Source: an uncultured Pseudomonadota bacterium (GTDB lineage Bacteria; Pseudomonadota; Gammaproteobacteria; Burkholderiales; Thiobacillaceae). Taken from it: a DNA stretch of 64,000 bases. The notes under the pieces were generated by a model. It was not told the DNA's origin. It made no database searches and was given only the letters and a program-made list of their open reading frames with translations. Position 1 is the stretch's first letter, and each line of letters opens with the position of its first letter. Shown one piece after another: positions 25,899 to 34,887 of the stretch. Position numbers and translations under genes: made by a program. Location of the stretch: assembly GCA_903835655.1 (NCBI GenBank), contig CAILNT010000056.1, positions 1 through 64,000 on the forward strand, in the 5' to 3' direction.

Positions 25899-27820
25899 GG
25901 TTGCGGCGAGGTCTCGTCTTCGGGGGGGGGCGGCAGGGAGGGATTGCGCGCGGCGATGGTGCCCAGGCGGTCCTTGAGGGTACGCGCTTCGCCACCGAAA
26001 CGGTTACGGTAGAACATGGCGTTGCTCAGCACTTTTTTTACGTAGTCCCGGGTCTCGGCGAAGGGGATGCTTTCCACGTAGATGGCGCCTTCCAGCGGGA
26101 TTTCCCCCTGCCACCTGCGGGCGCGGCCCGGGCCCGCGTTGTAGGCGGCGGTCGCAAGGACCGGCGACTGGTCGAGCGCGTCGTAGATGCGCTTGAGATA
26201 GAAAGTGCCGAAACGGATGTTGGCGGCCGGGCTGGCGACGCTGCACTTGCGCCCCAGACCCAGCTGGCGGGCGATCCATTTGGCGGTGGCCGGCATGATC
26301 TGCATCAGGCCGCTGGCGCCGACGCCGGAGCGGGCGTAGTCGACGAAACGCGACTCCTGGCGCATCAGGCCGAATACCCACGCTTCGTCCAGGCCGTTGT
26401 CGTGCGCGTAAGCCGTGGCCAGGTCGCGATAGGGGGCGAGGTAGCGCAGATCGAAATCGTGTTCACCGCGTGTCTTCTCGGCGGTGCTGATGGCGCGGTC
26501 GTACCAGCCCGCGCGCCGCGCCAGCTCCGCCGCTGCCAGGATCTGGCGGTCGCTCATGCCGCGTAGCGCCCACTCCCACTCCGACACGGCATTGCCGGCA
26601 TCCCCCAGGCGGCGCAGCAGGAGCGCGCGTTTCAGCCCGAGTTGCGCTTCGGCGGCCTGTAGATCGTCCGGCGTGACCTTGTATTGCAGCGGCTGCGTTT
26701 CCAGGCGGGCGGGCAATTCCTCTTCCGCGAGCAGGCCGTAGTAGTTGATTTCCTGCGAGAGCTTGGCGAAGAGCACGTTGGCCGGGTAGCTCGCATTCAA
26801 TGCCTTGAGCGAACGCGCCTTCCAGTAACGCCAGACCGGCTCGTTGCGCAGCGACTCGGGCATCACCTCGATGCCGTTGTAGACCTCCGTCCATTTTCCG
26901 GCGCGCAAGGCTGCGCGCACCTTCCACTGGAGTTGCAGTTCGCTTTGCGGCGTACCCGCGCGGGCGTACCAGGCCAGCGCTCGGGCGTCCTGGCGCCGCG
27001 CCGCGTGCAGGCCGATCTGGCCCCAGCCGTAACGCTGCACAGCTTCCGGAAAACGGCTCGATTGCGCCTCCCAGGCACGCGCGGCGGCCTCCGGATCATT
27101 CTTCGCGATCTGGGTGAGCGCCAGGAGCGCGGCCTCGCGCTGACCGGCGGTGCTCAACGGGCTTTCCAGAAACTTGGCGGGCTCGCGCTGGGCTCGGGTC
27201 AGCGCGTCGTCTTCCATCGCCAGGTCGTGGCTCAGGCGGACGTTCACCTGGCGCGCCAGGCGCAGGTTGCCGGCCTCCAGGGCCAGGCGCAGGCGCGCCA
27301 AACGATCCTCCTGGGTCAGCACGCCGCGTTCGGCCAGGGCGCCGAACAGCGGGTCGCAACTGGAGGGGAGGTCGCGCGGCGTGCGCCAGAGTGCCACACC
27401 CGCGGCATCGACCGATTCGCCCGCGGCCATGCGGCGGCGCAGGTCGAAGCATTGCAGTTCCTGATCGGGGCGGGAACGGGCCTGGAGCACGGCCTGGTAT
27501 TGCTCCTGGAACGCTTCCCAGTTCTCGCTGCGGCCATATTGCCGCGCAAGGTCGAAGCGCAAGCGGTCGGAGAGCGGCGTGTCGGGGTTATCGTCGATGA
27601 ATTGTTGCGCGGCAGCATTGCCAGGGGAATAGGCCTTGAGTCGCCAGAATCGCAGGTAAGGTGCGAGCACATAGGTCTCGGGTACTTTGTCCGAGAATTT
27701 CTGGAAACGCTCGAATTTTCCCTTCTGGTAGGCTTCGCGTGCAGACTGGAAATTGGCGTCCACGGAGGCCAGAGCGGGCAAGGAGAGGAGCAGTAGTAGC
27801 AGAAAGGTCGGTAAACGCAC
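25895..27820 (-). CDS. slt: Soluble lytic murein transglycosylase (Slt70-like)
   Basis: The enzyme cleaves peptidoglycan glycan strands to 1,6-anhydro products in the periplasm. A signal peptide (residues 1-18) is followed by a long alpha-helical superhelix domain. The C-terminal SLT domain carries the catalytic glutamate in LMRQESRFVDYARSGVGASG, then GLMQIMPATAKWIA and the TAAYNAGPGRARRW signature. At 641 aa it is close to E. coli Slt70. It heads an overlapping four-gene run. The gap 27821-28052 between it and amrS holds nothing I can identify. Confidence 0.95.
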   Translation of the reverse strand: MRLPTFLLLLLLSLPALASVDANFQSAREAYQKGKFERFQKFSDKVPETYVLAPYLRFWRLKAYSPGNAAAQQFIDDNPDTPLSDRLRFDLARQYGRSENWEAFQEQYQAVLQARSRPDQELQCFDLRRRMAAGESVDAAGVALWRTPRDLPSSCDPLFGALAERGVLTQEDRLARLRLALEAGNLRLARQVNVRLSHDLAMEDDALTRAQREPAKFLESPLSTAGQREAALLALTQIAKNDPEAAARAWEAQSSRFPEAVQRYGWGQIGLHAARRQDARALAWYARAGTPQSELQLQWKVRAALRAGKWTEVYNGIEVMPESLRNEPVWRYWKARSLKALNASYPANVLFAKLSQEINYYGLLAEEELPARLETQPLQYKVTPDDLQAAEAQLGLKRALLLRRLGDAGNAVSEWEWALRGMSDRQILAAAELARRAGWYDRAISTAEKTRGEHDFDLRYLAPYRDLATAYAHDNGLDEAWVFGLMRQESRFVDYARSGVGASGLMQIMPATAKWIARQLGLGRKCSVASPAANIRFGTFYLKRIYDALDQSPVLATAAYNAGPGRARRWQGEIPLEGAIYVESIPFAETRDYVKKVLSNAMFYRNRFGGEARTLKDRLGTIAARNPSLPPPPEDETSPQP

Positions 27821-28052
27821 GCGAAACAGGGCAGTTTTCTGAAGGGCGCACTCTATCAGGAGTAGCCGCCTGCATACCCGCTACCTCATCATTCGTTTAC
27901 CGCAGCGTAAGCATGGCTCCCGAAATCGATACCGAACAGGGAACGCTCACGACCGATCCGGCGGGCGCATCGTGGGTTGCAACCCGTGCCCCTGCGCGGA
28001 GCCATCGCGGGTGGCTATTCGCATCGCTGCCGGAAGCCGCCCCCACGAAGGT

Positions 28053-29150
28053 TCAAGCCAGCCGCATGTTCACCGGCACCCGCCGCGCTCCGAACGGTTG
28101 CCCGAAGGCCTTGAAACGGCCGGCGATGCTGGTTCCGCAGTGCGGACAGCGGCCGGCGGCGTCGAGGCGGTAGTCCCTGAAGTCATAGCCGTCGCGCACG
28201 ATCAAGGCAGCGTCGCAGCCGGGACAATAGGTGGTGCCGCCCTCCACGTCGCGGACATTGCCGGTGTAGACATGGTGCAGGCCGACTTCACGGGCGATGC
28301 GGCGCGCGCGGCTCAAGGTGGCCGCGGGCGTGGGCGGCAGGTCGACGAGCTTCCAGTCGGGATGGAAGGCGGTGAAGTGCAAGGGCACATCGGGGCCGAG
28401 TTCCTGGCCCACCCAGTGCGCCAGTGCCCCGAGCTCCGCGTCGGTGTCGTTGAGGCCGGGAATGAGCAAGGTGGTGATCTCGAGCCACACCTTCGTCTCG
28501 CGCTTCAGGTAGATCAGGGTATCCAGCACCGGTTGCAGGTGGCCGCCGCACTGTTTGACGTAGAAGGCATCGGTAAAGCCTTTCAGGTCGACGTTGGCGG
28601 CGTCCATCTTCGCATAGAACTCGACCGCGGCGGCAGGCTGGATGTAGCCGGCGGTGACTGCCACACTCTTGATGCCGCGTGTGTGGCAGGCGTCCGCCGT
28701 ATCGAGGGCGTATTCGGCGAAGATCACCGGGTCGTTGTAGGTGTACGCCACGCTGGTGCAGTCCATGCGCTGGGCGACCCGGGCGATTTCCTCGGGGCTG
28801 GCCGAGTCCATCAGACGGTCCATGTCACGCGACTTGGATATATCCCAGTTCTGGCAGAACTTGCAGGCCAGGTTGCAGCCGGCGGTGCCGAAGGAGAGCA
28901 CCGAGGTGCCGGGATAGAAGTGGTTGAGCGGTTTCTTCTCGATAGGGTCGACGCAGAAGCCGGAACTCCTGCCATAGGTGGTGAGCCGCATGCGGCCGCC
29001 TGCCATCTCGCGCACGAAGCAGGCGCCGCGCTGGCCTTCGTGCAGGCGGCAGTCGCGCGGGCAGAGGTCGCACTGGATGCGGCCGTCCGCGAGCGTGTGC
29101 CACCAGCGCGCAGGCGGGGTGCTTTCGGGCGCGTACTTGGGGGTGTTCAA
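28053..29150 (-). CDS. amrS: AmmeMemoRadiSam system radical SAM enzyme AmrS
   Basis: The radical SAM motif is GTAGCNLACKFCQNW (CX3CX2C). N-terminal cysteines (CDLCPRDCRLHEGQRGAC) and a C-terminal pair (YCPGC...CPHC) probably bind further metal. These features define the AmrS member of the conserved AmmeMemoRadiSam trio, whose reaction is unknown to me. The start is TTG at 29150: it overlaps the amrA stop codon (TTGA) and has AAGGAGG directly upstream, while upstream in-frame codons run through amrA. The downstream gene order ends here. Confidence 0.93.
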   Translation of the reverse strand: MNTPKYAPESTPPARWWHTLADGRIQCDLCPRDCRLHEGQRGACFVREMAGGRMRLTTYGRSSGFCVDPIEKKPLNHFYPGTSVLSFGTAGCNLACKFCQNWDISKSRDMDRLMDSASPEEIARVAQRMDCTSVAYTYNDPVIFAEYALDTADACHTRGIKSVAVTAGYIQPAAAVEFYAKMDAANVDLKGFTDAFYVKQCGGHLQPVLDTLIYLKRETKVWLEITTLLIPGLNDTDAELGALAHWVGQELGPDVPLHFTAFHPDWKLVDLPPTPAATLSRARRIAREVGLHHVYTGNVRDVEGGTTYCPGCDAALIVRDGYDFRDYRLDAAGRCPHCGTSIAGRFKAFGQPFGARRVPVNMRLA

Positions 29151-29698
29151 CTCGCCTCCTTGAACTTCTCCACCGCGTACAGCGACAGGCGCAGGTCCCT
29201 GGACCAGAAGTCGCCGCTCAAACCGGCTTTCTGCTTGAGTTGGGACAGGAACTGGCGCGGTTCTGGCAGTTGTTCCCACACCTGTGGCAAGAAGGTGGAA
29301 CGGTGCCAGCCGTATTCCAGGATCACGCCATCCACTTCCGGGCGCAGTTGGCGCAAGGCTTCGGCCTCGTCGCCGAAAGTCATGGGCGTGGCCGGGGTGA
29401 GCACGGAGACTTCCAGCCGCACCTCGTGCAATTCCCCGCACAGCAGGGGCGGGAAGCGCGGATCGCGGAAAGCCGCGGCGCGCGCGTTCTCTTCCACGTC
29501 CTCCCGCAGTGGCCGATGTGCCTCGAGCGAGCCGATGCAGCCGCGCAAGCGGCCCTCCTTGGTAAGGGTGACGAAGGTGGCTCCGGGTGCGTCCAGCCAG
29601 TCCGCGTGGGGCGGGTGGGTGGCAGGCTCGTCGAATTCGCGGGCGATGGCTGCGCGCGCCAGGAGGAGAAGTTGCCGGCCCTGGGTTTCAGTGAACAT
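29147..29698 (-). CDS. amrA: AmmeMemoRadiSam system protein A (AMMECR1 domain)
   Basis: The 183-aa protein is an AMMECR1-domain protein: FVTLTKEGRLRGCIGSLEAH is the near-invariant family signature, followed by AFRDPRFPPL and the C-terminal LPQVWEQLPEPRQFL. It overlaps amrB by 11 bp and amrS by 3 bp, so all three are translated from one message in fixed proportion. Confidence 0.95.
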   Translation of the reverse strand: MFTETQGRQLLLLARAAIAREFDEPATHPPHADWLDAPGATFVTLTKEGRLRGCIGSLEAHRPLREDVEENARAAAFRDPRFPPLLCGELHEVRLEVSVLTPATPMTFGDEAEALRQLRPEVDGVILEYGWHRSTFLPQVWEQLPEPRQFLSQLKQKAGLSGDFWSRDLRLSLYAVEKFKEAS

Positions 29699-30488
29699 GG
29701 TCGGACTCGGTGAAAGCCAATGAGGCGTAGCCGACCACGCGCGCGCGCTCGCCGGCGGTATCTCCCGAATTGCGCATGTCCAGCAGATGTGCCGACAGGC
29801 CGCGCCTCTTCGCTGCTAGCAGCAGGCCGTTGATGACATGGCAGCCGCAGGCTTGTTCGCCGATCAGATGATTGTTGAAGTGGAGAATTTCCTGGATGGT
29901 GGCGTGGTCCTTTTGCAAGGCTTGTTCGTAGGTCAGGAAATGGGAGAGATCGGAGCTCGCCACGATCAGCGTTTCCGCACCGCCCCAGAGCCGCTCCAGC
30001 ACACTGGCCACCGCATCCGGGCTGGCGCCACCCACGGCCAGGGGGACCAGGGTGAAGTCGCCTAGCACGCTCTGCAGAAAGGGTAGATGCACTTCCAGGG
30101 AATGTTCCTGGGCATGGGCATCGGGATGCACCTGAACCTGATTCAGGTCGGCGATGGACGCGATGGCGTCCTTGTCCAGCGCTATTCGGCCCAGAGGTGT
30201 CTCGAAGACGGCCACTCCGGGCAGTGCCAGACCGGGGGTCCAGACTCGATGTACCGGCCCCAGCAGGATCACCCGCGAGATGCTGTCGCGCAGCGGTTGC
30301 AGCAGCGCGTAGGCACTGGCAGCGACGGCGCCGGAATAGACGTAGCCGGCGTGCGGCGCGATCAACGCCTTGGGTCGTAGCGGGGTGCGGTGGGTGGCGG
30401 CGAGCAAGGCGTTCAGCATGGCCTGGAGTTCGGCCGGGTCGTCGGGGTAAAACGTGCCGGCGACGGCGGCGGGGCGGACGAATTGCAT
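29688..30488 (-). CDS. amrB: AmmeMemoRadiSam system protein B (Memo family)
   Basis: This Memo-family protein of 266 aa begins VRPAAVAGTFYPDDPAEL and has the metal-site-like histidines in LIAPHAGYVYSG, LLGPVHRVW and QEHSLEVHLPFLQ, plus SSDLSHF. Memo proteins resemble non-heme iron dioxygenases. I start at the ATG at 30488, where the conserved sequence begins. It is the first gene of the trio and has its own promoter at 30632-30604. Confidence 0.95.
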   Translation of the reverse strand: MQFVRPAAVAGTFYPDDPAELQAMLNALLAATHRTPLRPKALIAPHAGYVYSGAVAASAYALLQPLRDSISRVILLGPVHRVWTPGLALPGVAVFETPLGRIALDKDAIASIADLNQVQVHPDAHAQEHSLEVHLPFLQSVLGDFTLVPLAVGGASPDAVASVLERLWGGAETLIVASSDLSHFLTYEQALQKDHATIQEILHFNNHLIGEQACGCHVINGLLLAAKRRGLSAHLLDMRNSGDTAGERARVVGYASLAFTESDHVH

Positions 30489-30603
30489 GCGGCCTCCAGA
30501 AGCGCTTCTCGCCCGCGTGCGGGCGAGGGGTGAGTGGGTTTCCGCCGTCCGCATCGCGAGAGCGGCCTTCTGGTAGCGATGCGAAGCAGACTCTGAATGG
30601 ATA

Positions 30604-30632
30604 AATATACCTAGGTAATAAACACCATGCAA
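30604..30632 (-). promoter_or_regulatory. Promoter of amrB-amrA-amrS with a palindromic spacer
   Basis: On the minus strand TTGCAT (30632-30627) and TATATT (30609-30604) are separated by exactly 17 bp. The spacer contains the 10-bp palindrome TACCTAGGTA, a possible operator. The promoter lies about 115 bp upstream of amrB. The remaining part of 30489-30603 contains a GC-rich hairpin (CTCGCCCGC-GT-GCGGGCGAG) but no gene. Confidence 0.6.
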
Positions 30633-30707
30633 TCGCGAGCTTACGATTTAGGACGTCCGGGCGATCAGGTCGTAAAATCCGATCTGCCCAGACCCGAAAT
30701 CAAGCCG

Positions 30708-31412
30708 ATGCCGCGCCATTTTGCACTCCTTCCCGCCGCCGGTGTGGGTGCCCGCATGGGCGCCGACCATCCCAAGCAATATCTGGACATCCATGGCCGG
30801 CCCATGATCTGGCACGCCATCCGCGCCTTCGAGCGGCATCCCGCGATCGAGCGCGTATATGTGGTGCTCTCGGCGGAAGATGCCTGGTGGGCCGGGTACG
30901 ACTGGTCGGCGTTCACCCGTTTGAACGCGCTGCGTTGCGGCGGCGCCAGTCGCGCCGAGAGCGTTGCCAACGGCCTGCGCGCCATGCAGGCCGAGGTGGG
31001 CCGCGAAGACTGGGTGCTGGTGCACGACGCCGCCCGGCCCTGCCTCTCGCGCGGATTGCTGGACAAACTCCTGGGGGAACTGGCCGACGATGAAGTCGGA
31101 GGCATCCTCGCGGCACCCGTGGCCGATACCCTGAAGCGCGCGGGTCGCGCGCCCGTGGAACGAGGCGAGCGGCGCATCCGGGAAACCGTGCCGCGGGAGG
31201 GCCTCTGGGGCGCGCAAACCCCACAGATGTTCCGTCATGCCATGCTGCTGGATGCCCTGGAGCGGGCCGGCCATGCCGTCACCGACGAGGCTTCCGCCCT
31301 GGAGTCGATCGGCCTCTCGCCGCGTCTGGTGGAAAGCGATCTCACCAACCTGAAGGTGACTTACCCGCGCGACCTGGAAGTGGCTGCCTGGCTGCTGGGC
31401 CGTCAGGCGTAG
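30708..31412 (+). CDS. ispD: 2-C-methyl-D-erythritol 4-phosphate cytidylyltransferase IspD
   Basis: IspD couples CTP to MEP in non-mevalonate isoprenoid synthesis. The CTP-binding loop LLPAAGVGARMGADHPKQYL is at the very N-terminus, and VLVHDAARPCLSRG, GLWGAQTPQMFR and TDEASALE follow. The ATG at 30708 (MPRHFALLPAAG) fits the family; the frame open back to 30627 would run across the amrB promoter. ispF, the usual partner, is not next to it. Confidence 0.96.
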   Translation: MPRHFALLPAAGVGARMGADHPKQYLDIHGRPMIWHAIRAFERHPAIERVYVVLSAEDAWWAGYDWSAFTRLNALRCGGASRAESVANGLRAMQAEVGREDWVLVHDAARPCLSRGLLDKLLGELADDEVGGILAAPVADTLKRAGRAPVERGERRIRETVPREGLWGAQTPQMFRHAMLLDALERAGHAVTDEASALESIGLSPRLVESDLTNLKVTYPRDLEVAAWLLGRQA

Positions 31413-31509
31413 CCATATTCCAGGCCATGGCCTGACCGGGGAATCCCGTGATGTATTCGTCCGCGCCGTCGCCGGTATGATCGGCTCTCGTTCGCGGTAC
31501 GGCTGAAAT

Positions 31510-32193
31510 TCAGAACAGGGACGCGGCGCCGCAATTGGGTTCGTTGTCGGCGGCGCGCCAGAGGCCGGTCTTGGTGTCGTAGCAGTTTTGCGCCGAGGGG
31601 GCGGAGCCACCGCCGTTGAAATTGCTGAAACGGAACTGGCCGCTGTCGGCGCGGCCATCGTCGATCTTGCGGTCGATCTCCGCCAGCACTTTCGCGGGGA
31701 TCTGGTTTCCGGTCTTCAGGTTGAGGCGGGGCGAGGCCCCGGCATTGGCGAAGTGGTTGTCGTACTGGATCTGCAAATAGGCGTTGTAGGGGTTGCGTGG
31801 CCATTCGCCGTTGCGCTCGGGCAGGCTGCCTTCGGCGCGGTAGTTGCCGGTGATCAGGTTGGCATGCGACAAATGTACCCACAGCAACAGCGTCTCCCGC
31901 GCCTGTTCCGTGTCGCGCACCACGCCGTCGCCGTTGCCACCGACCTGGGCCGATGCGATTCCCGTCAGGTTGGCGTAGGCCAGGCTGCCGGGGTAATCGC
32001 CGGGTGCCGCCCGGTATTTGTCCTGGAACGCGTAATACGCGGCTTTGAGGCTGTCGATCTGGGAAATGATGCTGCGCGCGCGCGCGCTTTCGATCAGTTC
32101 CTGGCCCTTAAGCACGCCACCCAGAAGCAGCCCGATCACGACCAGCACGATGGCGAGCTCGATCAGCGTGAAGCCACGCGGCTCTCGCGTCAT
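31510..32193 (-). CDS. Type II/IV pseudopilin-like protein, 227 aa
   Basis: The N-terminus carries a class III prepilin signal: short basic leader, then G-FTLIELAIVLVVIGLLLGG, with Glu at position 5 of the mature helix, cleaved and methylated by PilD. The rest (QELIESARARSIISQIDSLK, then ...KYRAAPGDYPGSLAYANLTG) is a globular pilin domain with a possible C-terminal disulfide (NCYDTK...PNCGAA). No secretion or pilus genes are nearby, so it is an orphan minor pilin or pseudopilin. It is convergent with ispD. Confidence 0.85.
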   Translation of the reverse strand: MTREPRGFTLIELAIVLVVIGLLLGGVLKGQELIESARARSIISQIDSLKAAYYAFQDKYRAAPGDYPGSLAYANLTGIASAQVGGNGDGVVRDTEQARETLLLWVHLSHANLITGNYRAEGSLPERNGEWPRNPYNAYLQIQYDNHFANAGASPRLNLKTGNQIPAKVLAEIDRKIDDGRADSGQFRFSNFNGGGSAPSAQNCYDTKTGLWRAADNEPNCGAASLF

Positions 32194-32277
32194 GGACGGG
32201 TGTGGGCCGGTCGCGGACGCCGCGACCCTATGCCACGGACAACTTCATCGTGAACATCGCGCGGCGATGCTCGAGGC

Positions 32278-32375
32278 TCCCTTCTTCCGCAAGCGGGAGG
32301 GGGGCTGGGGCTGAGGGAACAGGCATGGCGCGGGAGGTTCATGATTCGTGGTGGCACCGTTCGCCATGCCCGTTG
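32278..32375. repeat. Dispersed palindromic repeat, copy 1
   Basis: An imperfect hairpin of CT-rich and GA-rich arms (around 32279-32302) precedes a palindromic core with arms near AACAGGCATGGCG (32318-32330) and CGCCATGCCCGTT (32362-32374). The same architecture recurs at 32578 and 52038. This copy is the most diverged. Nothing else is recognised in 32194-32577. Confidence 0.6.
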
Positions 32376-32577
32376 GGTTGTGTGGTTTTTTTCATGCCAG
32401 TAGGGCCTCAAGCAAGTAACGGGCCTGGCTTATGTCTCAGTTGGAACAATGGCTTGAGTATAGGGCAGGGGCGGGGATTGACGAAATCTCGCCGGATTTG
32501 TCAAATTTCCCGGCAGCCCGCCGCTTCGTGGTGGGTAGTCTGCGGTTAGTGTGAACGTCGCAAGGCGACGCACGCAG

Positions 32578-32733
32578 CTCCCCTCTCCTTTTGGGAGAGG
32601 GGTTGGGGCAGACAGAGACCTGGTCGACGTATTCCGGCGGCTTGGTCGGTTGGCTGGTCGTTCCATCAGTGAGGGAAACGGGCATGGCCAGACGTTCATC
32701 ATCCGCGAGCGGCTTACTCGACATGCCCGTTAA
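32578..32733. repeat. Dispersed palindromic repeat, copy 2
   Basis: The CCCCTCTCC-TTTT-GGGAGAGGGG hairpin (32580-32602) is followed, after about 70 bp of extra sequence, by GAGGGAAACGGGCATGG (32671-32687), then CGTTCATCATCCGCG and CATGCCCGTT (32722-32731). The 60-bp core closely matches copy 3. It ends 41 bp before the sensor kinase start. Confidence 0.7.
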
Positions 32734-32773
32734 TCCCGCTCAACTTTGCCTGGAATCGGTCGATAACCCGACC

Positions 32774-34489
32774 ATGACCAGAGCGATCGCGCCCACTCCC
32801 GCACCGGCTGGCGACGATGTCGTGCGCCTGCAACGCTATGGCAACCGCATCCTGGCCCTGATGCTGCTGCTATTGCACGCGGCCTTCGTCTGGGGGCAAG
32901 ACGCGACGTGGGGACAGGCCGTGGTGCTGGCGCATTACGGCGTGTTTCTGCTCTGGCAACCATTTTTCAGCGGCCAGCAGCGCCTGCCCTGGCTGCGTAC
33001 CCTGGGCGTGCTGCTGGTGGGCGTGCTGCTCGCGGGCCTGCATAACGTTTGGGTGGCCGCGCTCTGGAGCGTGATGCTGGCCGGCCTGCTGGGTGCGGTG
33101 GCGGTCACTCTGCCGACGGTGCGTGAACGCGCGGGCCTTTGGTCGGCCGTACTCTATCTGCTGCTGCTGCTCTTCGTCTGGCTGTTGCCGCAGGGGTATG
33201 GTTTGCCGGTGCGCCAGGTCAGCCAGATTGCGTTCTGGCGAGACAGCCTGCTCTTCCTGCCCTTGCTGGTACTGGCGTTTCCATCGCCCCGGCTCGGCCG
33301 GGAGGGCTCGGCGATGGACCTGCTCTATGCCCTGGTGTTCGTGCTGATCATCGGCGTCCTGGCCCTGGGCAGTTATGTCGCCATGCATCTGCGGCAGAGC
33401 GATTACGCGGGCGGCCTGCTCCTGAGCATGGCCACCCTGGCCGCAACCTTGCTCATCTTCGCCTGGCTATGGCAGCCGCGCGACGGCTCTGCCGGCCTGC
33501 GCACCCTGTTTTCCCGCTATGTGCTGTCGCTGGGCCTGCCGCTGGAAGACTGGCTGAAGCAACTCTCCCTGGCCGCCGAGCAGGAGCCCGACCCGGATGT
33601 TTTTCTGCGCAGCGTGATGGCGGGTTTTACCCATCTCCCCTGGTCTACCGGGGTGGCCTGGAAAACCGCGATCATCGACGAGTCTCTGGGGGCTACGAGT
33701 CCGCATGAGACCCGCTTCACCCACCGGGGCGTGGAGGTGATTTTTTATACGGAAGCCGAGGTCAACCCCGCGTTCGCCCTGCATTTGCGCTTGTTGACCG
33801 AGATCATCGGTTATTTCTACGCGGCCAAGACGCGCGAGCGCCTCATGAGCGCGAACGCCTACACCCAGGCGATCTACGACACCGGGTCGCGCCTGACCCA
33901 TGATGTGAAGAACCTGTTGCAGTCGCTCATGACGCTTTGTTCCGCCGCCGAGCACAGCCGTCCCGAGCAGGCCATGTCCTTGCAATCCCTGATGCAACGG
34001 CAGTTGCCGCAGATGGCAAAGCGTCTGGAAATCACCCTGGACAAGCTCAAGGCGCCGCAGATGGCGCTCGACAACCACCCCATCTCGGCGCGCGAATGGT
34101 GGCGGGGACTGAAGTCGCGATACGCACGCGAGATATTGGACTTCGCCAAGGATGAGGGCGAGGCTACGCTGCCCCAGGAATTGTTCGACAGCGTCGCCGA
34201 CAACCTCGTGCAAAATGCGCTGCGCAAGCGCGTGGGGCAGCCGGACGTGACCATCAGTGTCGAATTGGAGACGCAGCCCTGTACCTGCCTGATCGTCTGC
34301 GACTCCGGCGAGGCCGTGCCCGCGCCGATCCGGGAGCGCTTGTTCCATGCCCCGGTGTCGAACTACGATGGACTCGGCATCGGCCTGTACCAGGCCAGCA
34401 AGCAGGCCAGCAGCCTGGGGTACCGCCTGGAACTGGTCAGCAACCGCAACGGCGAGGTGTGTTTCAGCCTGAAGCAGGGAGAGAAGTAG
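32774..34489 (+). CDS. Sensor histidine kinase with multi-helix membrane domain, 571 aa
   Basis: About seven hydrophobic segments occupy residues 25-240 (for example ILALMLLLLHAAFVW, VLLVGVLLAGLHNVWVAAL, LWSAVLYLLLLLFVWLL). After a cytoplasmic linker the phospho-acceptor region reads DTGSRLTHDVKNLLQSLMTL with His in the H-box. A weakly conserved ATP-binding domain follows (DSVADNLVQNALRKR, then GLGIGLYQASKQASSLGYRL). No response regulator is adjacent, so it is an orphan kinase. The ATG at 32774 is chosen; the frame also opens at an ATG inside the upstream repeat (32724), which would add 17 residues without conserved content. Confidence 0.85.
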   Translation: MTRAIAPTPAPAGDDVVRLQRYGNRILALMLLLLHAAFVWGQDATWGQAVVLAHYGVFLLWQPFFSGQQRLPWLRTLGVLLVGVLLAGLHNVWVAALWSVMLAGLLGAVAVTLPTVRERAGLWSAVLYLLLLLFVWLLPQGYGLPVRQVSQIAFWRDSLLFLPLLVLAFPSPRLGREGSAMDLLYALVFVLIIGVLALGSYVAMHLRQSDYAGGLLLSMATLAATLLIFAWLWQPRDGSAGLRTLFSRYVLSLGLPLEDWLKQLSLAAEQEPDPDVFLRSVMAGFTHLPWSTGVAWKTAIIDESLGATSPHETRFTHRGVEVIFYTEAEVNPAFALHLRLLTEIIGYFYAAKTRERLMSANAYTQAIYDTGSRLTHDVKNLLQSLMTLCSAAEHSRPEQAMSLQSLMQRQLPQMAKRLEITLDKLKAPQMALDNHPISAREWWRGLKSRYAREILDFAKDEGEATLPQELFDSVADNLVQNALRKRVGQPDVTISVELETQPCTCLIVCDSGEAVPAPIRERLFHAPVSNYDGLGIGLYQASKQASSLGYRLELVSNRNGEVCFSLKQGEK

Positions 34490-34572
34490 GCTCCCGCTGT
34501 GGGGCGCGGTGATGCCCTGTTGGCCGTCCTGGCCGCGTAAGGTATCCGCGCCCCGACGTGCCCGTCCGGCGC

Positions 34573-34860
34573 TCAGGCGTAGACATCCAGGGTCATGCCC
34601 GGGCCTGCACTCGGCCCGGAGACGGGTTTTTCGGCCCCGCTTTTTCGAGTGTCCGCCGCCGCGATGCGGTTCTTGATCTCACTGATTTGTTCTTCGAGAT
34701 GCTTGATATTTGCCCGGCCCTCGGGCGTTTTTCCGGAGGGACAGGTTTCCTGGTCGGAAAGCTTGCCCTTGTAGCGGTCGAGTTGGGCTTCGAGTCCCGC
34801 GTTCGTTTTCACGGGGCTCGAATATCCGTAGGACGCGGGGGAACCTATGGCGCCGACCAT
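34573..34860 (-). CDS. Hypothetical protein with short coiled coil, 95 aa
   Basis: No family is recognised. A Ser/Gly-rich N-terminus (MVGAIGSPASYGYSSP) precedes a coiled-coil-like stretch (LEAQLDRYKGKLSDQ... IKHLEEQISEIKNRIAAA) interrupted by ETCPSGKTPEGRA, and the tail is Gly/Pro-rich. It lacks a signal peptide. It lies between the kinase and msrB, in msrB's orientation but upstream of neither. Confidence 0.65.
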   Translation of the reverse strand: MVGAIGSPASYGYSSPVKTNAGLEAQLDRYKGKLSDQETCPSGKTPEGRANIKHLEEQISEIKNRIAAADTRKSGAEKPVSGPSAGPGMTLDVYA

Positions 34861-34887
34861 GCCCGTGTCGCTCGGCCGGGGTGTGGG

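Noticed and set aside
27821-28052. A possible riboswitch between slt and amrS
   Set aside because: The gap has some palindromic patches (GGTTGCAACC) but it lies downstream of amrS and upstream of slt, and no known riboswitch core is visible.
27972-29723. A 583-codon open frame on the plus strand
   Set aside because: It is antisense to amrS and amrA; its start region is in the featureless gap before amrS.
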